The translations under genes were made by a program, and so were the position numbers. This document shows positions 9,067 through 19,149 of a stretch of DNA of 64,000 bases, piece after piece. The first letter of the stretch is position 1. Every line of letters starts with the position of its first letter. The DNA is from Sphingomonas sp. 3P27F8 (GTDB lineage: Bacteria > Pseudomonadota > Alphaproteobacteria > Sphingomonadales > Sphingomonadaceae), in NCBI RefSeq assembly GCF_005502745.1, contig NZ_SCNL01000004.1, positions 186,001 to 250,000 of the forward strand, given 5' to 3'. The notes under the pieces are model-generated. The model searched no databases. It was given only the letters and a program-made list of their open reading frames with translations, and had not been told where the DNA came from.

Positions 9067-10173
9067 TCAATGCATAAGCGGCGCCAATCCCCTGATCAGA
9101 TCCCCTTCGCCAGACAGACCCATCTTGTCGTAAATCCGCTTGATCTGGCTCTTCAGCGTTTCGCTTGTCACGGCGCGTTCCTCCGCGATCAATCCGCGCG
9201 ATTTGCCCTCATACAAACGCATTGCGACATCAGCCTCCGCCGGTGTCAGGCCGTAGATCGCACCGAGAAAGGCCCCGATACCCGCGCGGTCCCGAGCTGG
9301 CTTCCTGCAAACCAGGATCGCAAAGGGCAGCTTGCCCAGCGACCAGGGCCGGACTGGCAGGCGAAACCCTTCGAGATGGATCGGCGGGCGTCCGCCCGGG
9401 GAATCGATGGCGAAACGCACATGCGCCATACCTGGGTCGCTGGTCAGGGCGGAGACCGCCTGCGCCAGGGAGAAAGGACGACCCGATGCCTCGAGCAAGC
9501 CGTGCTGCACGCGGATGTCGCCCTGCCGCAGGTGGGCCTCCGCACCTGTTGTATGGGATAGCAACTGGCCACGCGCATCGAGGATGAAAGCAGCTATTCC
9601 GATCCCTTCGAAGGCGCCGGCCAGCAGCTTAGCTTGCTGACCCTCTAATCGCTCCTGCAACCGCACGGCGCGCCGTGCGGCTTGCGCCGCCTTGGCGAAA
9701 ACGCGCCGCTGGGTCGCCGTCGTCCTGCCGTCTTTACGCCCACGCAGCGTCGCAAAACCAATGAGCCCGACGCGATCCACTACAAGGTTTGTCTGGCATC
9801 CGAATGGAATGTCGAGATCTTCGCACCATTGCTCGTAGCGGTCGGAGGCCAGCCGGGATTTTACGTCGTCATAATGTTTCTCATGCACGATCGGATCGTA
9901 GAAACCGCGCGCGCACAGCTCCTCGTTCGCCGCCACGCGAAAGTTAACGATCGGCGATCCGCCGTCGATCTCGATGAATTCCTGGATATGGTCCGCATCG
10001 AAGTTCGATACGAGATTGAACGGAATGTTCCGCGCGCCGCCAATGCCGATGAGTTGGCCGCAGCGAGCGCCGGTATGGCGCGCCAGCATGTCCAGCGATT
10101 CAAGCCAGCGATCCGGCTCCAGCGCGGCCGTCAGAAAGATATCGTCCCAGTCAACGGATGCGTCACGCGTCAT
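9067..10173 (-). CDS. LuxR-family transcriptional regulator
   Basis: 368 residues. The last 65 residues form a GerE/LuxR helix-turn-helix: YGLTPAEADVAMRLYEGKS, then IAEERAVTSETLKSQIKRIYDKM. The N-terminal 300 residues look like a PAS/GAF-type sensory part, but I see no ligand motif and no receiver aspartate context, so the signal is unknown. It lies alone, leftward, convergent with the transglycosylase gene and downstream of the stress block. Confidence 0.82.
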   Translation of the reverse strand: MTRDASVDWDDIFLTAALEPDRWLESLDMLARHTGARCGQLIGIGGARNIPFNLVSNFDADHIQEFIEIDGGSPIVNFRVAANEELCARGFYDPIVHEKHYDDVKSRLASDRYEQWCEDLDIPFGCQTNLVVDRVGLIGFATLRGRKDGRTTATQRRVFAKAAQAARRAVRLQERLEGQQAKLLAGAFEGIGIAAFILDARGQLLSHTTGAEAHLRQGDIRVQHGLLEASGRPFSLAQAVSALTSDPGMAHVRFAIDSPGGRPPIHLEGFRLPVRPWSLGKLPFAILVCRKPARDRAGIGAFLGAIYGLTPAEADVAMRLYEGKSRGLIAEERAVTSETLKSQIKRIYDKMGLSGEGDLIRGLAPLMH

Positions 10174-10318
10174 TCTTCGGCCGCCACCTCATAGCGGGCT
10201 GTCCCAAACAGATGAGGGCGATCGGGGGAAGGGGAAATCTGCTTATCTCGCAGATCGGCATAGCAATTTTGGCAGATGCCATTTCATTCGACGAAATGGA
10301 GCGACAAAATCCGCAGGC

Positions 10319-10353
10319 CGCCGGGGCATCGGCCTGAGGCTGAGGCCCCGGCG
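10319..10353 (-). terminator. possible hairpin terminator after the entericidin-like gene
   Basis: Arms 10319-10327 and 10345-10353 give a 9-bp G+C-rich stem just past the stop of the small lipoprotein gene. No clear U-run follows on the minus strand, so this could simply be a stabilising 3' hairpin. Confidence 0.4.
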
Positions 10354-10359
10354 CGCCCT

Positions 10360-10500
10360 TTACTTCTTTTGCTTGCCCGAGGCGTCGGAAATCGCCGTTC
10401 CGGCAGACTTCACGTCCTTGCCCGCACCATTAACGGTGTTGCACGCAGCGAGCGCGACGATCATCGAGAGCGCGATCCCCGTGCCGATCTTCCTGGTCAT
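10360..10500 (-). CDS. Entericidin-like small lipoprotein
   Basis: 46-residue protein too short for most gene finders. It starts MTRKIGTGIALSM and has a lipobox LAAC (Cys near residue 20), followed by NTVNGAGKDVKSAG, which matches the EcnA/EcnB pattern. AAGGAG lies seven bases before the start. The mature lipopeptide would be about 27 residues, anchored in the membrane. In other bacteria these are stress-related envelope toxins or antidotes; its role here is inferred only from family and from the stress-gene neighbours. Confidence 0.8.
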   Translation of the reverse strand: MTRKIGTGIALSMIVALAACNTVNGAGKDVKSAGTAISDASGKQKK

Positions 10501-10562
10501 GATAATCTCCTTGTTTGTTCATGGGGTGCGGCGGGCCGGATACGCTGGCCCGCCGCTTACTG

Positions 10563-11444
10563 TCAGCGCAAACGCCGGCGTGCCGCCGCCGTTGCACCGA
10601 GCCCTGCCGCCGCCGCGCCAACCAGCAACGCCAATACTAGCACGAACGACGTGCCCGCAGCAGCGCCCGCTGCCTTGTCGGCGGCGGATTTCGCGGTGGC
10701 GATGGTATCGTTCTTCGCGGTTACGAAACGTTCTTTTGCGCGGGTTACCTGTGCCTGCGCTTCTGGCCGGCTGATCTTGCGCTGTGCCGCGACGATATCG
10801 ACGATCCGGCTTTCGGCCTGCCGGCCATCAGCGCCGCCTCGCGCCAGCGCGGGAAGGTTCTTCGCGATCTCTTTCTGGGCCTGCTCGGGCGTCATCTGCG
10901 CGGGATCGCCTGGCGCGTCCGAAAGATAAGCCGCTGCCTCGTTACGCACATCGTTTTCATCAATGCCGGCAATCGAGGCGACCTTGGGCGCTGCGGCGCC
11001 AACGCCCGAACCTGCAGCGCCCGCGACCGCCCCTACCGTCCGGAAGGCGCCACCGATGATCCCGCCGACCGCCGACGTCAGCAGATACAAGGTGAGAATA
11101 AGCGTGACGCCCCACACGACAAGCCCGTGGACCAGCGCGTCAAACCGCCCGTTCACTCCCGCAACACGCGCCGCGGCATAGCCGCCGGCCCCGAGCGCGA
11201 TGATCGTGGTGACGAGCCAGTACAGCCCCGCTCCGATGCCAAAGCCTGCCGCGCCGGGCGTCGTGCCGTCAACCGGATCCACCATCGTCAGGCCGATGCC
11301 GGTGCCGAGGATGCCGAGCACCAATTGAATCGCGATTGCGATGATGACGCCGCCAAACACCGCGCCCCACGACAACCTTGTCGGCGCTTTTCCGACATAC
11401 AGCTCTTCCGCCGGCACAACGCCGGTTTCCACTATGGTCGCCAT
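10563..11444 (-). CDS. PhnA-like / YrzE-type multi-pass membrane protein
   Basis: 293 residues. Start set at ATG 11442-11444 because AGGAG lies five bases upstream; a GTG two codons earlier overlaps the ribosome site. LSWGAVFGGVIIAIAIQLVL opens the first membrane helix, a pattern I recognise from alphaproteobacterial PhnA-like proteins. Further helices lie near residues 70-95, 110-130 and at the C-terminus (SFVLVLALLVGAAAAGLGA). The middle region (about 150-240) is soluble and helical. Function unknown; it sits in the stress block, 36 bases after the small CsbD-like gene. Confidence 0.7.
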   Translation of the reverse strand: MATIVETGVVPAEELYVGKAPTRLSWGAVFGGVIIAIAIQLVLGILGTGIGLTMVDPVDGTTPGAAGFGIGAGLYWLVTTIIALGAGGYAAARVAGVNGRFDALVHGLVVWGVTLILTLYLLTSAVGGIIGGAFRTVGAVAGAAGSGVGAAAPKVASIAGIDENDVRNEAAAYLSDAPGDPAQMTPEQAQKEIAKNLPALARGGADGRQAESRIVDIVAAQRKISRPEAQAQVTRAKERFVTAKNDTIATAKSAADKAAGAAAGTSFVLVLALLVGAAAAGLGATAAARRRLR

Positions 11445-11480
11445 ATTCACTCCTGTTGAAAAAGAAGGGTGTGTTCCGCG

Positions 11481-11675
11481 TCAGGGGCGCGCGGAGGTCT
11501 TGCCTGACGAAACCGCCACGCTGCGAGCGCGCTTCTCGGCACGACCTTCAGCACGAACTGCGTCGTCGCCGATCAACGTGCCAATCGCTTCCTTGACCGA
11601 TCCCTTGGCGGCGCGAGTGGTGGCAGACCTTTCTCTTGCCACGCGTTGACGACGGGTTTCAGCTTCCTTGGTCAT
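11481..11675 (-). CDS. CsbD-like small protein
   Basis: 64 residues, highly charged. VKEAIGTLIGDDAVRAEG in the middle resembles the CsbD repeat (VKGKVKEAAGKLTGDDKLEAEG in the Bacillus prototype). The ATG overlaps the stop of the upstream PAS-LuxR gene as ATGA, so the two are translated from one message. CsbD proteins are general-stress proteins of unknown biochemical role. Confidence 0.65.
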   Translation of the reverse strand: MTKEAETRRQRVARERSATTRAAKGSVKEAIGTLIGDDAVRAEGRAEKRARSVAVSSGKTSARP

Positions 11676-13192
11676 GCTTCGATCTCCCGATCCGGTTCGC
11701 CGATCACAACGCCCTCGCCGTCGAAACCGCGCGCCCGCGCCCAGGCGACGGCAGCGATCCGGCGATTGACACCGATCTTGGCGTAAATACGCGCGACATG
11801 ATTACGCACGGTATTGCCCGCGACATTCAGCGTACGCGCGATCCGCTTGTCGTCGTAGCCGCGACAGATGAGCGCCAGTACGTCGCGTTCGCGTGCGGTT
11901 AGATCGTCCAGGCCCGGCCCCGACACATCGGTTTGCGGCGCCCGCAACCGGGCCAGCTTGTCCATGATCGAGCGGCTGAACCAGCTCGTATCCTTCATCA
12001 CCGCCTCGATCGCCTCGACGAGTTCGAGTTCGGTCGCCTTGCGCTGTGTGATGTCCTGAAAGGCCCACAGAACACAGTCATCGTCGCCGAGCCTTATCGA
12101 CTCGGTCGACACGAGGCAGTCGATCGTCGCCCCGTCGCGGGCATGAATACGCGCCTCGTGCCCGCGCAGATCGCGCCCATGCGCGATACCCGCTTCGATC
12201 TCGCGACGGACGGTGCTGCTTTCCCACAGTTCGACCTCCCCGAGCGGACGGCCCATGATCTCCGTAGGGGCATAGCCGGTCATCTGGGTGAAACTGGTGT
12301 TGACCTCGCACAGCAGATGGCCGTCGCGCGCGCCGATCGCCATCGGCACGGGCGCCATCTCGAACGTGCGAGTGAATCGTTCCTCGCTGTGGCGCAGCGC
12401 GCTTTCGGCTTTGCGCCGGGGCTCCAGGTCCGCAAATGTGAACAGCATGCAGGGCTGTTCATCCATCTCGATCGGCTGACCAGCGACGATGACGAGCTTG
12501 GCCCCGCCGTCGGGGATATCGAGCTCTGCCTCCATCTGCGGGATGGTGCGCCCTTCCGCGAGGCGCTCTTTGGCGAGATCGCGTCGATCAGCAGCGCGCA
12601 AGACGTCGATATCGTAAACCGTTTTGCAAAGCACTTGCTCGCGCTGATACCCGGTCATCTCAAGAAAGCCCTGGTTGACCTTTACGAATCGCAAGTCGCT
12701 CAGCCGGCAAATCACCGCCGGAGCCGGATTCGCGTTGAACGACTGTTCGAATCGATCCTCCGCCTCGTAGCGCGCCGATACGTCCTGGATGACGAGCACG
12801 AGGCAAGCAGGTTCTCCATCATCGGCGTCGTTCAGCACGAGGCTGCGAACCTGATGCACCCACCGCGGCTGATCCTCGCCCGCGACGATGACTTCAACCA
12901 CCACCTCGGAAAAGGAGTCACCCGCTACGACACGCTCGATCGGATAGTCGTCCGCTTCCAGTCGATGGTTGTTGCGATACCGCAACTGGAAGCGGGCGCG
13001 ATAATCATTCACGGTCGCGCCAAGATCGGCGATCGTGTCGACACCGTGCATGGTTAGCGCCGAATCGTTCGCCCAGAGCAGGCTCTGGTCCGGATCGATC
13101 AGGATCACACCCTCGTCCAGCCCCGCGATGATCTGGCGCAAGTGGCGCAGATCCGCGGTCTCGCGCAGAGTTTTGAACGACGCGGCTTTCAT
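11672..13192 (-). CDS. Multi-PAS sensory LuxR-type transcriptional regulator
   Basis: 506 residues from ATG at 13190-13192, ten bases past the stop of the CsbD gene; the open frame upstream lies inside that gene. Three PAS modules run roughly 20-125, 130-240 and 250-375 (SEERFTRTFEMAPVPMAIG opens the third, ITQRKATELELVEA closes it). The LuxR/GerE domain follows at about 430-500: DDLTARERDVLALICRGYDD and NTVRNHVARIYAKIG. No LOV cysteine motif was seen, so the ligand is unknown. Placement inside an EcfG-type stress operon suggests a stress-sensing regulator. Confidence 0.85.
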   Translation of the reverse strand: MKAASFKTLRETADLRHLRQIIAGLDEGVILIDPDQSLLWANDSALTMHGVDTIADLGATVNDYRARFQLRYRNNHRLEADDYPIERVVAGDSFSEVVVEVIVAGEDQPRWVHQVRSLVLNDADDGEPACLVLVIQDVSARYEAEDRFEQSFNANPAPAVICRLSDLRFVKVNQGFLEMTGYQREQVLCKTVYDIDVLRAADRRDLAKERLAEGRTIPQMEAELDIPDGGAKLVIVAGQPIEMDEQPCMLFTFADLEPRRKAESALRHSEERFTRTFEMAPVPMAIGARDGHLLCEVNTSFTQMTGYAPTEIMGRPLGEVELWESSTVRREIEAGIAHGRDLRGHEARIHARDGATIDCLVSTESIRLGDDDCVLWAFQDITQRKATELELVEAIEAVMKDTSWFSRSIMDKLARLRAPQTDVSGPGLDDLTARERDVLALICRGYDDKRIARTLNVAGNTVRNHVARIYAKIGVNRRIAAVAWARARGFDGEGVVIGEPDREIEA

Positions 13193-13202
13193 CGCAGGTC
13201 TC

Positions 13203-13571
13203 TCAGGCGCGGCGCCCATGGATCGCCCACGCGATCGCATAGCCACCCACAGCCGCCACGAGCGCCCAAAGCGCCGGAGCCTCACCCATGGAAGCATTGG
13301 CGGCCTTACCGCTCTTGCGCGCCAGATCGGCGGCACGGTCGCCTGCAGCCTTCAGGCGATCGCGCGCCTCTTCCGCCAGCGCCGGTGCAGCGTCGATCGC
13401 GTTTTCCGCGACAGACTTTGCGCGGCCATAGGCATGCTCGGCGCTGCCCGCGACCTGATCAACAACCCCGTCAACCTGCCAGTCGCGGCTATCGACGGCA
13501 TCGCCCACCGCCTTCTCGACCTTGCCGGTTACATAGCGCGCATTACCCTTGAACTCGTGCTTGTTCATCAT
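13203..13571 (-). CDS. CsbD-family protein with C-terminal membrane segment
   Basis: 122 residues. The start MMNKHEFKGNARYVTG could also be the second ATG (13566-13568), which is better spaced from AGAGGA. The first half has CsbD features (NARYVTGKVEKAVGDAVDSR, DGVVDQVAGSAEHAYG). A helical charged middle leads to a C-terminal hydrophobic segment ALWALVAAVGGYAIAWAIHG, likely a tail anchor. It is the first gene of a leftward operon with the PAS-LuxR regulator and the smaller CsbD-like gene, with an EcfG-like promoter about 125-150 bases upstream. Confidence 0.78.
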   Translation of the reverse strand: MMNKHEFKGNARYVTGKVEKAVGDAVDSRDWQVDGVVDQVAGSAEHAYGRAKSVAENAIDAAPALAEEARDRLKAAGDRAADLARKSGKAANASMGEAPALWALVAAVGGYAIAWAIHGRRA

Positions 13572-13694
13572 GGTTTCCTCTCGGGAAGAAGATACGGTCC
13601 CGGTACAGCATCCTGGATGACACGCTTGCCGAAACCATCGCGGTCTCGACTCAAGCAATGTACATCGGAGGAGTGCTGCCGGTTCGGGCGCATC

Positions 13695-13719
13695 AACCAT
13701 CGATCAGGCGGCACGTTCC
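13695..13719 (-). promoter_or_regulatory. EcfG-type general stress promoter
   Basis: On the minus strand GGAAC (13719-13715), 16 bases, then GGTT (13698-13695). This fits the alphaproteobacterial EcfG consensus GGAAC-N16/17-[CG]GTT. The transcript would run through the CsbD, PAS-LuxR and small CsbD-like genes. Assignment by motif only. Confidence 0.65.
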
Positions 13720-13739
13720 TAGTATTTTTGCGCTTCGGC

Positions 13740-13931
13740 CTAGTCGCCTTGCACTACGGTAAAGCTGTCCGCATGCGCATCGTATAGTCGCTGCAAGTCC
13801 AGATGAAGCGCTATGGAGGCGGGACTATCCGCCTTTTCAGCAAGTTGGCCATGCTGAGCCGCACGTCTGCGCCAATAATCGCGTTCTTTTTGAAGATCGC
13901 GAAGGGCGATTTCGTGTGCGGCTTTGGTCAT
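13740..13931 (-). CDS. Small hypothetical protein
   Basis: 63 residues: a charged helical start MTKAAHEIALRDLQKERDYW, then a second helical part. No family recognised. There is no strong ribosome site next to the ATG (an AGGGG lies about 20 bases upstream). Residue composition looks coding. It lies next to the stress operon but is separated from it by the EcfG-like promoter region. Confidence 0.5.
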   Translation of the reverse strand: MTKAAHEIALRDLQKERDYWRRRAAQHGQLAEKADSPASIALHLDLQRLYDAHADSFTVVQGD

Positions 13932-14196
13932 CGATAGTAGCTAACACCCCTGCGCCGCATTCGATATAATGCAAAAGTACCTTCGGCTGGGTAGATTTGC
14001 CCGCCGTGCGGAGCGCCGCGCAGCTGAACGGCGGCAGGAGCATGCTCGCGGCGCGATCGCTTAGTCGACGCGGCTCAACGGAGATGGAAAATTCGAGAAA
14101 GTCTTGCCCAACTTATCCCAAACCGCTGCCTCGCAACACGAAGCAGTCCGCTGACTCTTGCGCGGCAAAGCCCTCGCACCCTAAGGCATCCGCCCA

Positions 14197-14724
14197 ATGG
14201 CCATTGACGAGAACCGCCCGTTCATCCCCGTCCGCATCGCTGTGCTGACGGTATCCGATACCCGCACGCTTGCCGAGGACCGCTCCGGCGACGCGCTTGT
14301 CGAGCGCCTCACCCGTGCCGGGCACGTTCTTGCTCAACGCGCGATACTGCGCGACGACGCCGACGATCTGGTTGCGCAGCTTCATCTATGGGTCGATGAC
14401 GAGAGCATTGACTGTATCATCACGACCGGCGGCACCGGCGTTACCGGGCGCGACGTCACCCCGGAAGCGGTGGAGCGCATCGCGGACAAGATGATCCCCG
14501 GGTTCGGGGAGCTGTTCCGCTGGCTGAGCTACCAGACAATCGGCACATCGACCGTTCAATCCCGCGCCTGCGCGTGCGTGGCGCGCGGTACGTACATCTT
14601 CGCGCTGCCGGGATCGACGGGCGCGGTTAAGGATGCTTGGGACGGCATCCTCCGGGATCAGCTCGACAGCCGACACCGCACCTGCAACTTCGTCGAACTG
14701 ATGCCGCGGCTGAGCGAGCGCTGA
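14197..14724 (+). CDS. moaB: Molybdenum cofactor biosynthesis protein B
   Basis: 175 residues of the MoaB/Mog family, which adenylates molybdopterin (Mog activity) or plays a related role in molybdenum cofactor synthesis. The MPT-binding motif [16 protein letters not shown] is intact, and [18 protein letters not shown] near the C-terminus matches the second conserved site. No other moa genes are nearby. The 265-base region upstream holds a TATAAT-like hexamer near 13960 but no clear -35 partner. Confidence 0.93.
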   Translation: MAIDENRPFIPVRIAVLTVSDTRTLAEDRSGDALVERLTRAGHVLAQRAILRDDADDLVAQLHLWVDDESIDCIITTGGTGVTGRDVTPEAVERIADKMIPGFGELFRWLSYQTIGTSTVQSRACACVARGTYIFALPGSTGAVKDAWDGILRDQLDSRHRTCNFVELMPRLSER

Positions 14725-14731
14725 TCGCGCG

Positions 14732-16189
14732 TCAGGCCAGCGCCTTTTTCAGCAGGTCGTTCACCACCTGCGGATTGGCTTTGCCCGCCATGGCTTTCAT
14801 TGTCTGGCCCACGAAGAAGCCGAACAATGCTTCCTTGCCGGCGCGATATTGTTCGAGCTGGTTGGGATTTTTCGAGAGCACGTCCGCGATCACCGCCTCG
14901 ATCGCGCCAGTGTCGGAGGTCTGCTTCAACCCCCGCTCCTCGACAATCTTGCCGGGCGCGTCGGCAGTTTCAAGCATCACCTCGAACACCTGCTTGGCAA
15001 GGCTGCCCGATAGCGTGCCATCGGCAACCAGCGCGAGCAGCTCGGCCGCCTGCTTCGGCCCGACCGGCGATTCCTCGATGCCCTTGCCGATCCGGTTCAA
15101 TGCGCCAAACAGCTCCCCGGTGACCCAATTGGATGCAGCAACAGGGGCCGCCCCTGCCTCCAGCAAAGCATCGAACCAGCGCGCTGTTTCCACCTCTGCG
15201 GTCAGCACTTCGCCATTATAGGCGGTGATGCCCAGCGCCTCGTAACGCTTGCGCTTCGCGTTCGGCAGTTCGGGCAGAGAGGCGCGGCACGCGTCGAGGA
15301 AGACGTCGTCCAGCTCCAGCGGCAACAGGTCAGGGTCCGGGAAGTAGCGGTAATCATGCGCATCTTCTTTGGAGCGCATCGATCGCGTCGTGCCGCTGTC
15401 CGGATTGAACAGACGCGTTTCCTGAACGATCGCGCCGCCAGATTCGAGCACCTCAACCTGCCGCTTCGCCTCGTGCTCGATCGCGGCCATCACGAAGCGT
15501 ATCGAATTGACGTTTTTCGTTTCGGTCCGCGTGCCGAATTCGTCGCCCGGCTTGCGTACGCTGACGTTCACGTCGGCGCGCATCGATCCCTCTTCCATGT
15601 TCCCGTCACACGAGCCGACATAGCGCAGGATCGCGCGCAGCTTCCGCAGATAGGCGCCCGCCTCTTCCGGCGAGCGCATGTCCGGTCGACTGACGATCTC
15701 CATAAGCGCCACGCCGGAGCGGTTGAGATCGACATAGGAGCGTGTCGGATGCTGATCGTGCATCAGCTTGCCGGCATCCTGCTCGACATGGATACGTTCC
15801 ACACCGATTGTCTTGATGCGCCCCCCATCCTCGATATCTATCGAACCTTCGCCTACAAGGGGATGGTAAAGCTGGGAAATCTGATATCCCTGCGGCAGAT
15901 CGGCGTAGAAATAATTCTTGCGATCGAAACGCGACCATTTGTTGATCCGCGCATCGATCGCCATGCCGGTGCGCACCGCCTGACGGATGCACTCGCGGTT
16001 CGGCACCGGGAGCATGCCGGGCATGGCGGCATCGACCAGGCTGACCTGCGTGTTCGGCTCCGCGCCGAACGCTGTCGCCGCACCGGAAAACAGTTTAGCG
16101 TTCGATGTGACCTGTGCATGAACTTCGAGGCCGATCACGACCTCCCAGTCCCCGGTGGCGCCCGTGATGCGATAGGTGGATTCAGTCAT
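14732..16189 (-). CDS. gatB: Asp-tRNA(Asn)/Glu-tRNA(Gln) amidotransferase subunit B
   Basis: 485 residues. GatB binds the misacylated tRNA and, as a kinase, phosphorylates Glu-tRNA(Gln) or Asp-tRNA(Asn) for amidation with ammonia from GatA. The start [12 protein letters not shown] is the family signature; [19 protein letters not shown] and [13 protein letters not shown] are further conserved blocks. The C-terminal YqeY-like tail ([20 protein letters not shown]) is complete. AAGGA precedes the start. Last gene of the leftward gatC-gatA-gatB operon, 11 bases after gatA. Confidence 0.97.
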   Translation of the reverse strand: MTESTYRITGATGDWEVVIGLEVHAQVTSNAKLFSGAATAFGAEPNTQVSLVDAAMPGMLPVPNRECIRQAVRTGMAIDARINKWSRFDRKNYFYADLPQGYQISQLYHPLVGEGSIDIEDGGRIKTIGVERIHVEQDAGKLMHDQHPTRSYVDLNRSGVALMEIVSRPDMRSPEEAGAYLRKLRAILRYVGSCDGNMEEGSMRADVNVSVRKPGDEFGTRTETKNVNSIRFVMAAIEHEAKRQVEVLESGGAIVQETRLFNPDSGTTRSMRSKEDAHDYRYFPDPDLLPLELDDVFLDACRASLPELPNAKRKRYEALGITAYNGEVLTAEVETARWFDALLEAGAAPVAASNWVTGELFGALNRIGKGIEESPVGPKQAAELLALVADGTLSGSLAKQVFEVMLETADAPGKIVEERGLKQTSDTGAIEAVIADVLSKNPNQLEQYRAGKEALFGFFVGQTMKAMAGKANPQVVNDLLKKALA

Positions 16190-16200
16190 CGTTCAATTCC

Positions 16201-17685
16201 TTACCACCACGCCTGCGGGCGGGCCGTGAAGCCGGCCCGCTCCTCGATCGCCAGCGCGGCGTTGAGCACGCCCTGCTCGTCCAGCGGTTTGCCGATGATC
16301 TGGAGGCCGAGCGGCAGGCCCGCAGGATCAAGCCCGCCGGGCACGCTCATCGCGGGCAGGCCGGCGAGGCTCGCGGGCACGGTGAACACGTCGTTGAGAT
16401 ACATCGCGAGCGGATCGGCCTGCTTCTCGCCCAACGCGAAGGCGGCGGACGGCGCGGTCGGAGTCAGCAACACGTCGCACTTTTCCCATGCCGCCTCGAA
16501 ATCACGCGCGATCAGCGCGCGGACCCGTTGCGCCTGGGTGTAATATGCGTCGTAGAAACCGGCCGAGAGCACATAGGTGCCGATGAGGATGCGGCGCTTC
16601 ACCTCTTCGCCGAAACCGGCGGCGCGCGTCGCGGCATACATCTGCTGCAAGTTCGCCCCATCTGGCAGTTCACGCTCGCCATATCTCACGCCGTCATAGC
16701 GCGCTAGGTTAGACGAGGCTTCCGCCGGCGCGATGATATAATAAGCCGGCAGCGCATATTTCGTATGCGGCAGCGAAACCTCGACCACCTCGGCGCCCGC
16801 GTCCTTCAGCCAGGCGATGCCCTGCTGCCAGAGCAGCTCGATCTCGACCGGCATGCCATCGACACGATATTCCTTCGGCACGCCCACGCGCTTGCCGACG
16901 AGGCTGGCGTCCAGCTCCGCTTCCCATTGGGGCACCGCCAGCTCCAGCGAGGTCGCGTCCTTCGGGTCGAAGCCCGCCATCGCCTCCAGCATGATCGTGC
17001 AATCGCGGACGTCGCGCGCCATCGGACCGGCCTGATCTAGTGACGAGGCGAAGGCGATAGTTCCCCACCGTGAGCAGCGGCCGTAGGTCGGCTTGATCCC
17101 GGCGATGCCCGTGAACGACGCGGGCTGACGGATCGAGCCACCGGTATCCGTTCCGGTTGCGCCGGGCGCGATTCGCGCGGCCACCGCCGCCGACGAACCA
17201 CCCGACGAACCACCCGGCGCAAGCGCGGCATTGCCGCCATCATTACGCCGCCACGGCGAGATCACATTGCCGAACGCGCTCGTCTCGTTCGACGAACCCA
17301 TCGCGAACTGATCCATGTTGAGCTTACCCAGCATCCCCGCGCCCGCATCCCACAGGTTCTGCGAGACCGTGGACTCATATGTCGGGGTGAAACCTTCGAG
17401 GATGTGGCTCGCCGCCGTGCTGGTCACGCCTTTCGTGCAGAACAGATCCTTCATGCCGATCGGCACACCGGCGAGCGGCTTCGGTGGCTCGCCCGCCGCA
17501 CGCGCGGCATCGGCAGCATCGGCAGCGGCAAGCGCGTGATCGGGAGTCTCCACCAGAAATGCGTTGAGCGGCCTGGCCGCGCTGACCGCCGCGTTGAAGG
17601 CTTCGGCCACTTCGCGCGCCGAGAAGCTGCCGGCGCGTACGCCGTCGCGGATTTCGCGGATGCCGAGATCGGTAAGGTCGGACAC
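16201..17685 (-). CDS. gatA: Asp-tRNA(Asn)/Glu-tRNA(Gln) amidotransferase subunit A
   Basis: 494-residue amidase-signature enzyme that releases ammonia from glutamine for GatB. The Ser-cisSer-Lys triad can be placed: Lys79 in [10 protein letters not shown], Ser160 in [10 protein letters not shown] and Ser184 in [12 protein letters not shown]. The start is GTG, sharing one base with the gatC stop, so the two genes are tightly coupled. Length is normal. Confidence 0.97.
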   Translation of the reverse strand: MSDLTDLGIREIRDGVRAGSFSAREVAEAFNAAVSAARPLNAFLVETPDHALAAADAADAARAAGEPPKPLAGVPIGMKDLFCTKGVTSTAASHILEGFTPTYESTVSQNLWDAGAGMLGKLNMDQFAMGSSNETSAFGNVISPWRRNDGGNAALAPGGSSGGSSAAVAARIAPGATGTDTGGSIRQPASFTGIAGIKPTYGRCSRWGTIAFASSLDQAGPMARDVRDCTIMLEAMAGFDPKDATSLELAVPQWEAELDASLVGKRVGVPKEYRVDGMPVEIELLWQQGIAWLKDAGAEVVEVSLPHTKYALPAYYIIAPAEASSNLARYDGVRYGERELPDGANLQQMYAATRAAGFGEEVKRRILIGTYVLSAGFYDAYYTQAQRVRALIARDFEAAWEKCDVLLTPTAPSAAFALGEKQADPLAMYLNDVFTVPASLAGLPAMSVPGGLDPAGLPLGLQIIGKPLDEQGVLNAALAIEERAGFTARPQAWW

Positions 17686-17972
17686 TATTCGATCACCTTC
17701 GGAACCGTGAAGAAGCCATGCTCGGCCGCCGGCGCATTCGCCAGCACAGCGTCGCGGATGCCGCCATCGGTGACGACATCATCGCGCAGACGCAGCGTGT
17801 TCGGGATCACCGCCGTCATCGGCTCGATCCCGTGCGTATCGACCTCCCCGAGTTGCTCGATCCAGCCGAGGATATTGTTGAGTTCGGGCACGAGCCGCTC
17901 GGCTGCGGCATCGTCGATCGCGATGCGCGCAAGGCTCGCGACTTTCTTCACTGTGGCGGTGTCTACGGACAT
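17685..17972 (-). CDS. gatC: Asp-tRNA(Asn)/Glu-tRNA(Gln) amidotransferase subunit C
   Basis: 95 residues. The start [19 protein letters not shown] and FTVPKVIE at the end are typical of GatC, the small subunit that wraps around and stabilises GatA. First gene of the gatCAB operon. GGAG lies a few bases before the ATG. The divergent DUF3089 gene begins 83 bases away. Confidence 0.95.
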   Translation of the reverse strand: MSVDTATVKKVASLARIAIDDAAAERLVPELNNILGWIEQLGEVDTHGIEPMTAVIPNTLRLRDDVVTDGGIRDAVLANAPAAEHGFFTVPKVIE

Positions 17973-18054
17973 GCTCCGCCGCTACCATTGTGCATCGCGG
18001 GAAAGCAATGCCCGGCATTGCGCGCGCCGGTCTGCTCGGGCAGTCACACGCGTG

Positions 18055-19149
18055 ATGGCTCGCAAATTTCTCTACATCATTGCCTTTCTGACAGCATTGG
18101 TGATCGTCGCCGCGATCGTTTTCCGCGTCTGGGGCAACGAGCTGATCCGCTGGCGTTTCGTGCCCGGCGTTGCGTTTGAGGCGCGCGCGCCATTGCCGGA
18201 CAACGCCTACGCCCTGCCGAAAATGTGGTTCGCGCGGCCGGGCGTGAAGGAAAAAGCGGCATCGTGGACCCCCGCCGGCTACAAGACGGCGGCAGGGCCT
18301 GCATCGATCTTTTTCATTCACCCCACGTCCTATCTCCAGCGCGACGGCTGGAATGCGCCGCTGGGCGACAAGGAAGCGAACGAACGCACCGCATTATACC
18401 TTCGGGGGCAGGCTAGCGTGTTCAACGCGGCCGGAGATATCTGGGCACCGCGTTATCGGCAGGCGACCTTCGGCTCGTTCCTGACGACCAGCCCGGACGC
18501 CGCTCGTGCACTGGATGTCGCCTATCGCGACATAACGCAGGCATTCGATGTATTTTTGCGTGAGATCGGGCCGGATCGACCGATCATCCTCGCCGGGCAC
18601 AGCCAGGGCGCGCTGCATCTTATGCGCCTGCTCAAGGAGCGCGTCGCCGGCACGCCGCTAGCGCATCGGATCGTTGCGGCCTATGTGATCGGCTGGCCGA
18701 TCAGCCGCAGCGCCGACCTTCCGGCACTCGGCCTGCCCGAATGTACCGCGCCGGATCAGCGCGGCTGCGTGCTTTCATGGGAGACGTTCGCCGAACCGGC
18801 CGATCCCACGCTGATCCTCGATATTTTCGACCGCACCACTGGCCTCACCGGCCGGCCGCGACGCGGCACGCGAATCGTCTGCACCAATCCCCTGACCGGC
18901 ACCGCCGACGCCGACGCTCCCGCCAGTGCCAACAAAGGCACGCTGTTTCCTTCACAAGACATGTCGGGGGCGGTGATCGATCCGGGCAAGGTGCCGGCGC
19001 GCTGCGCCGGGCGAGGCTTGCTGCTGATTGGCACCGCGCCGCAGCTTGGACCCTATGTGCTGCCCGGCAACAACTACCACGTCTATGATTATGCCCTGTT
19101 CTGGGGTAGCATCCGGGCGGATGTGGCGCGCCGACTGTACGCGCGATGA
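18055..19149 (+). CDS. DUF3089-type alpha/beta hydrolase
   Basis: 364 residues from ATG at 18055 (a GTG one codon earlier is possible). A single N-terminal membrane segment [19 protein letters not shown] anchors it or acts as an uncleaved signal. The nucleophile elbow is GHSQG with Ser near residue 183, preceded by the strand [25 protein letters not shown] and a final [12 protein letters not shown] (a candidate catalytic His) fit the DUF3089 pattern. Substrate unknown; probably a lipase or esterase acting outside the inner membrane. Its stop overlaps the ruvX start as ATGA. Confidence 0.78.
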   Translation: MARKFLYIIAFLTALVIVAAIVFRVWGNELIRWRFVPGVAFEARAPLPDNAYALPKMWFARPGVKEKAASWTPAGYKTAAGPASIFFIHPTSYLQRDGWNAPLGDKEANERTALYLRGQASVFNAAGDIWAPRYRQATFGSFLTTSPDAARALDVAYRDITQAFDVFLREIGPDRPIILAGHSQGALHLMRLLKERVAGTPLAHRIVAAYVIGWPISRSADLPALGLPECTAPDQRGCVLSWETFAEPADPTLILDIFDRTTGLTGRPRRGTRIVCTNPLTGTADADAPASANKGTLFPSQDMSGAVIDPGKVPARCAGRGLLLIGTAPQLGPYVLPGNNYHVYDYALFWGSIRADVARRLYAR

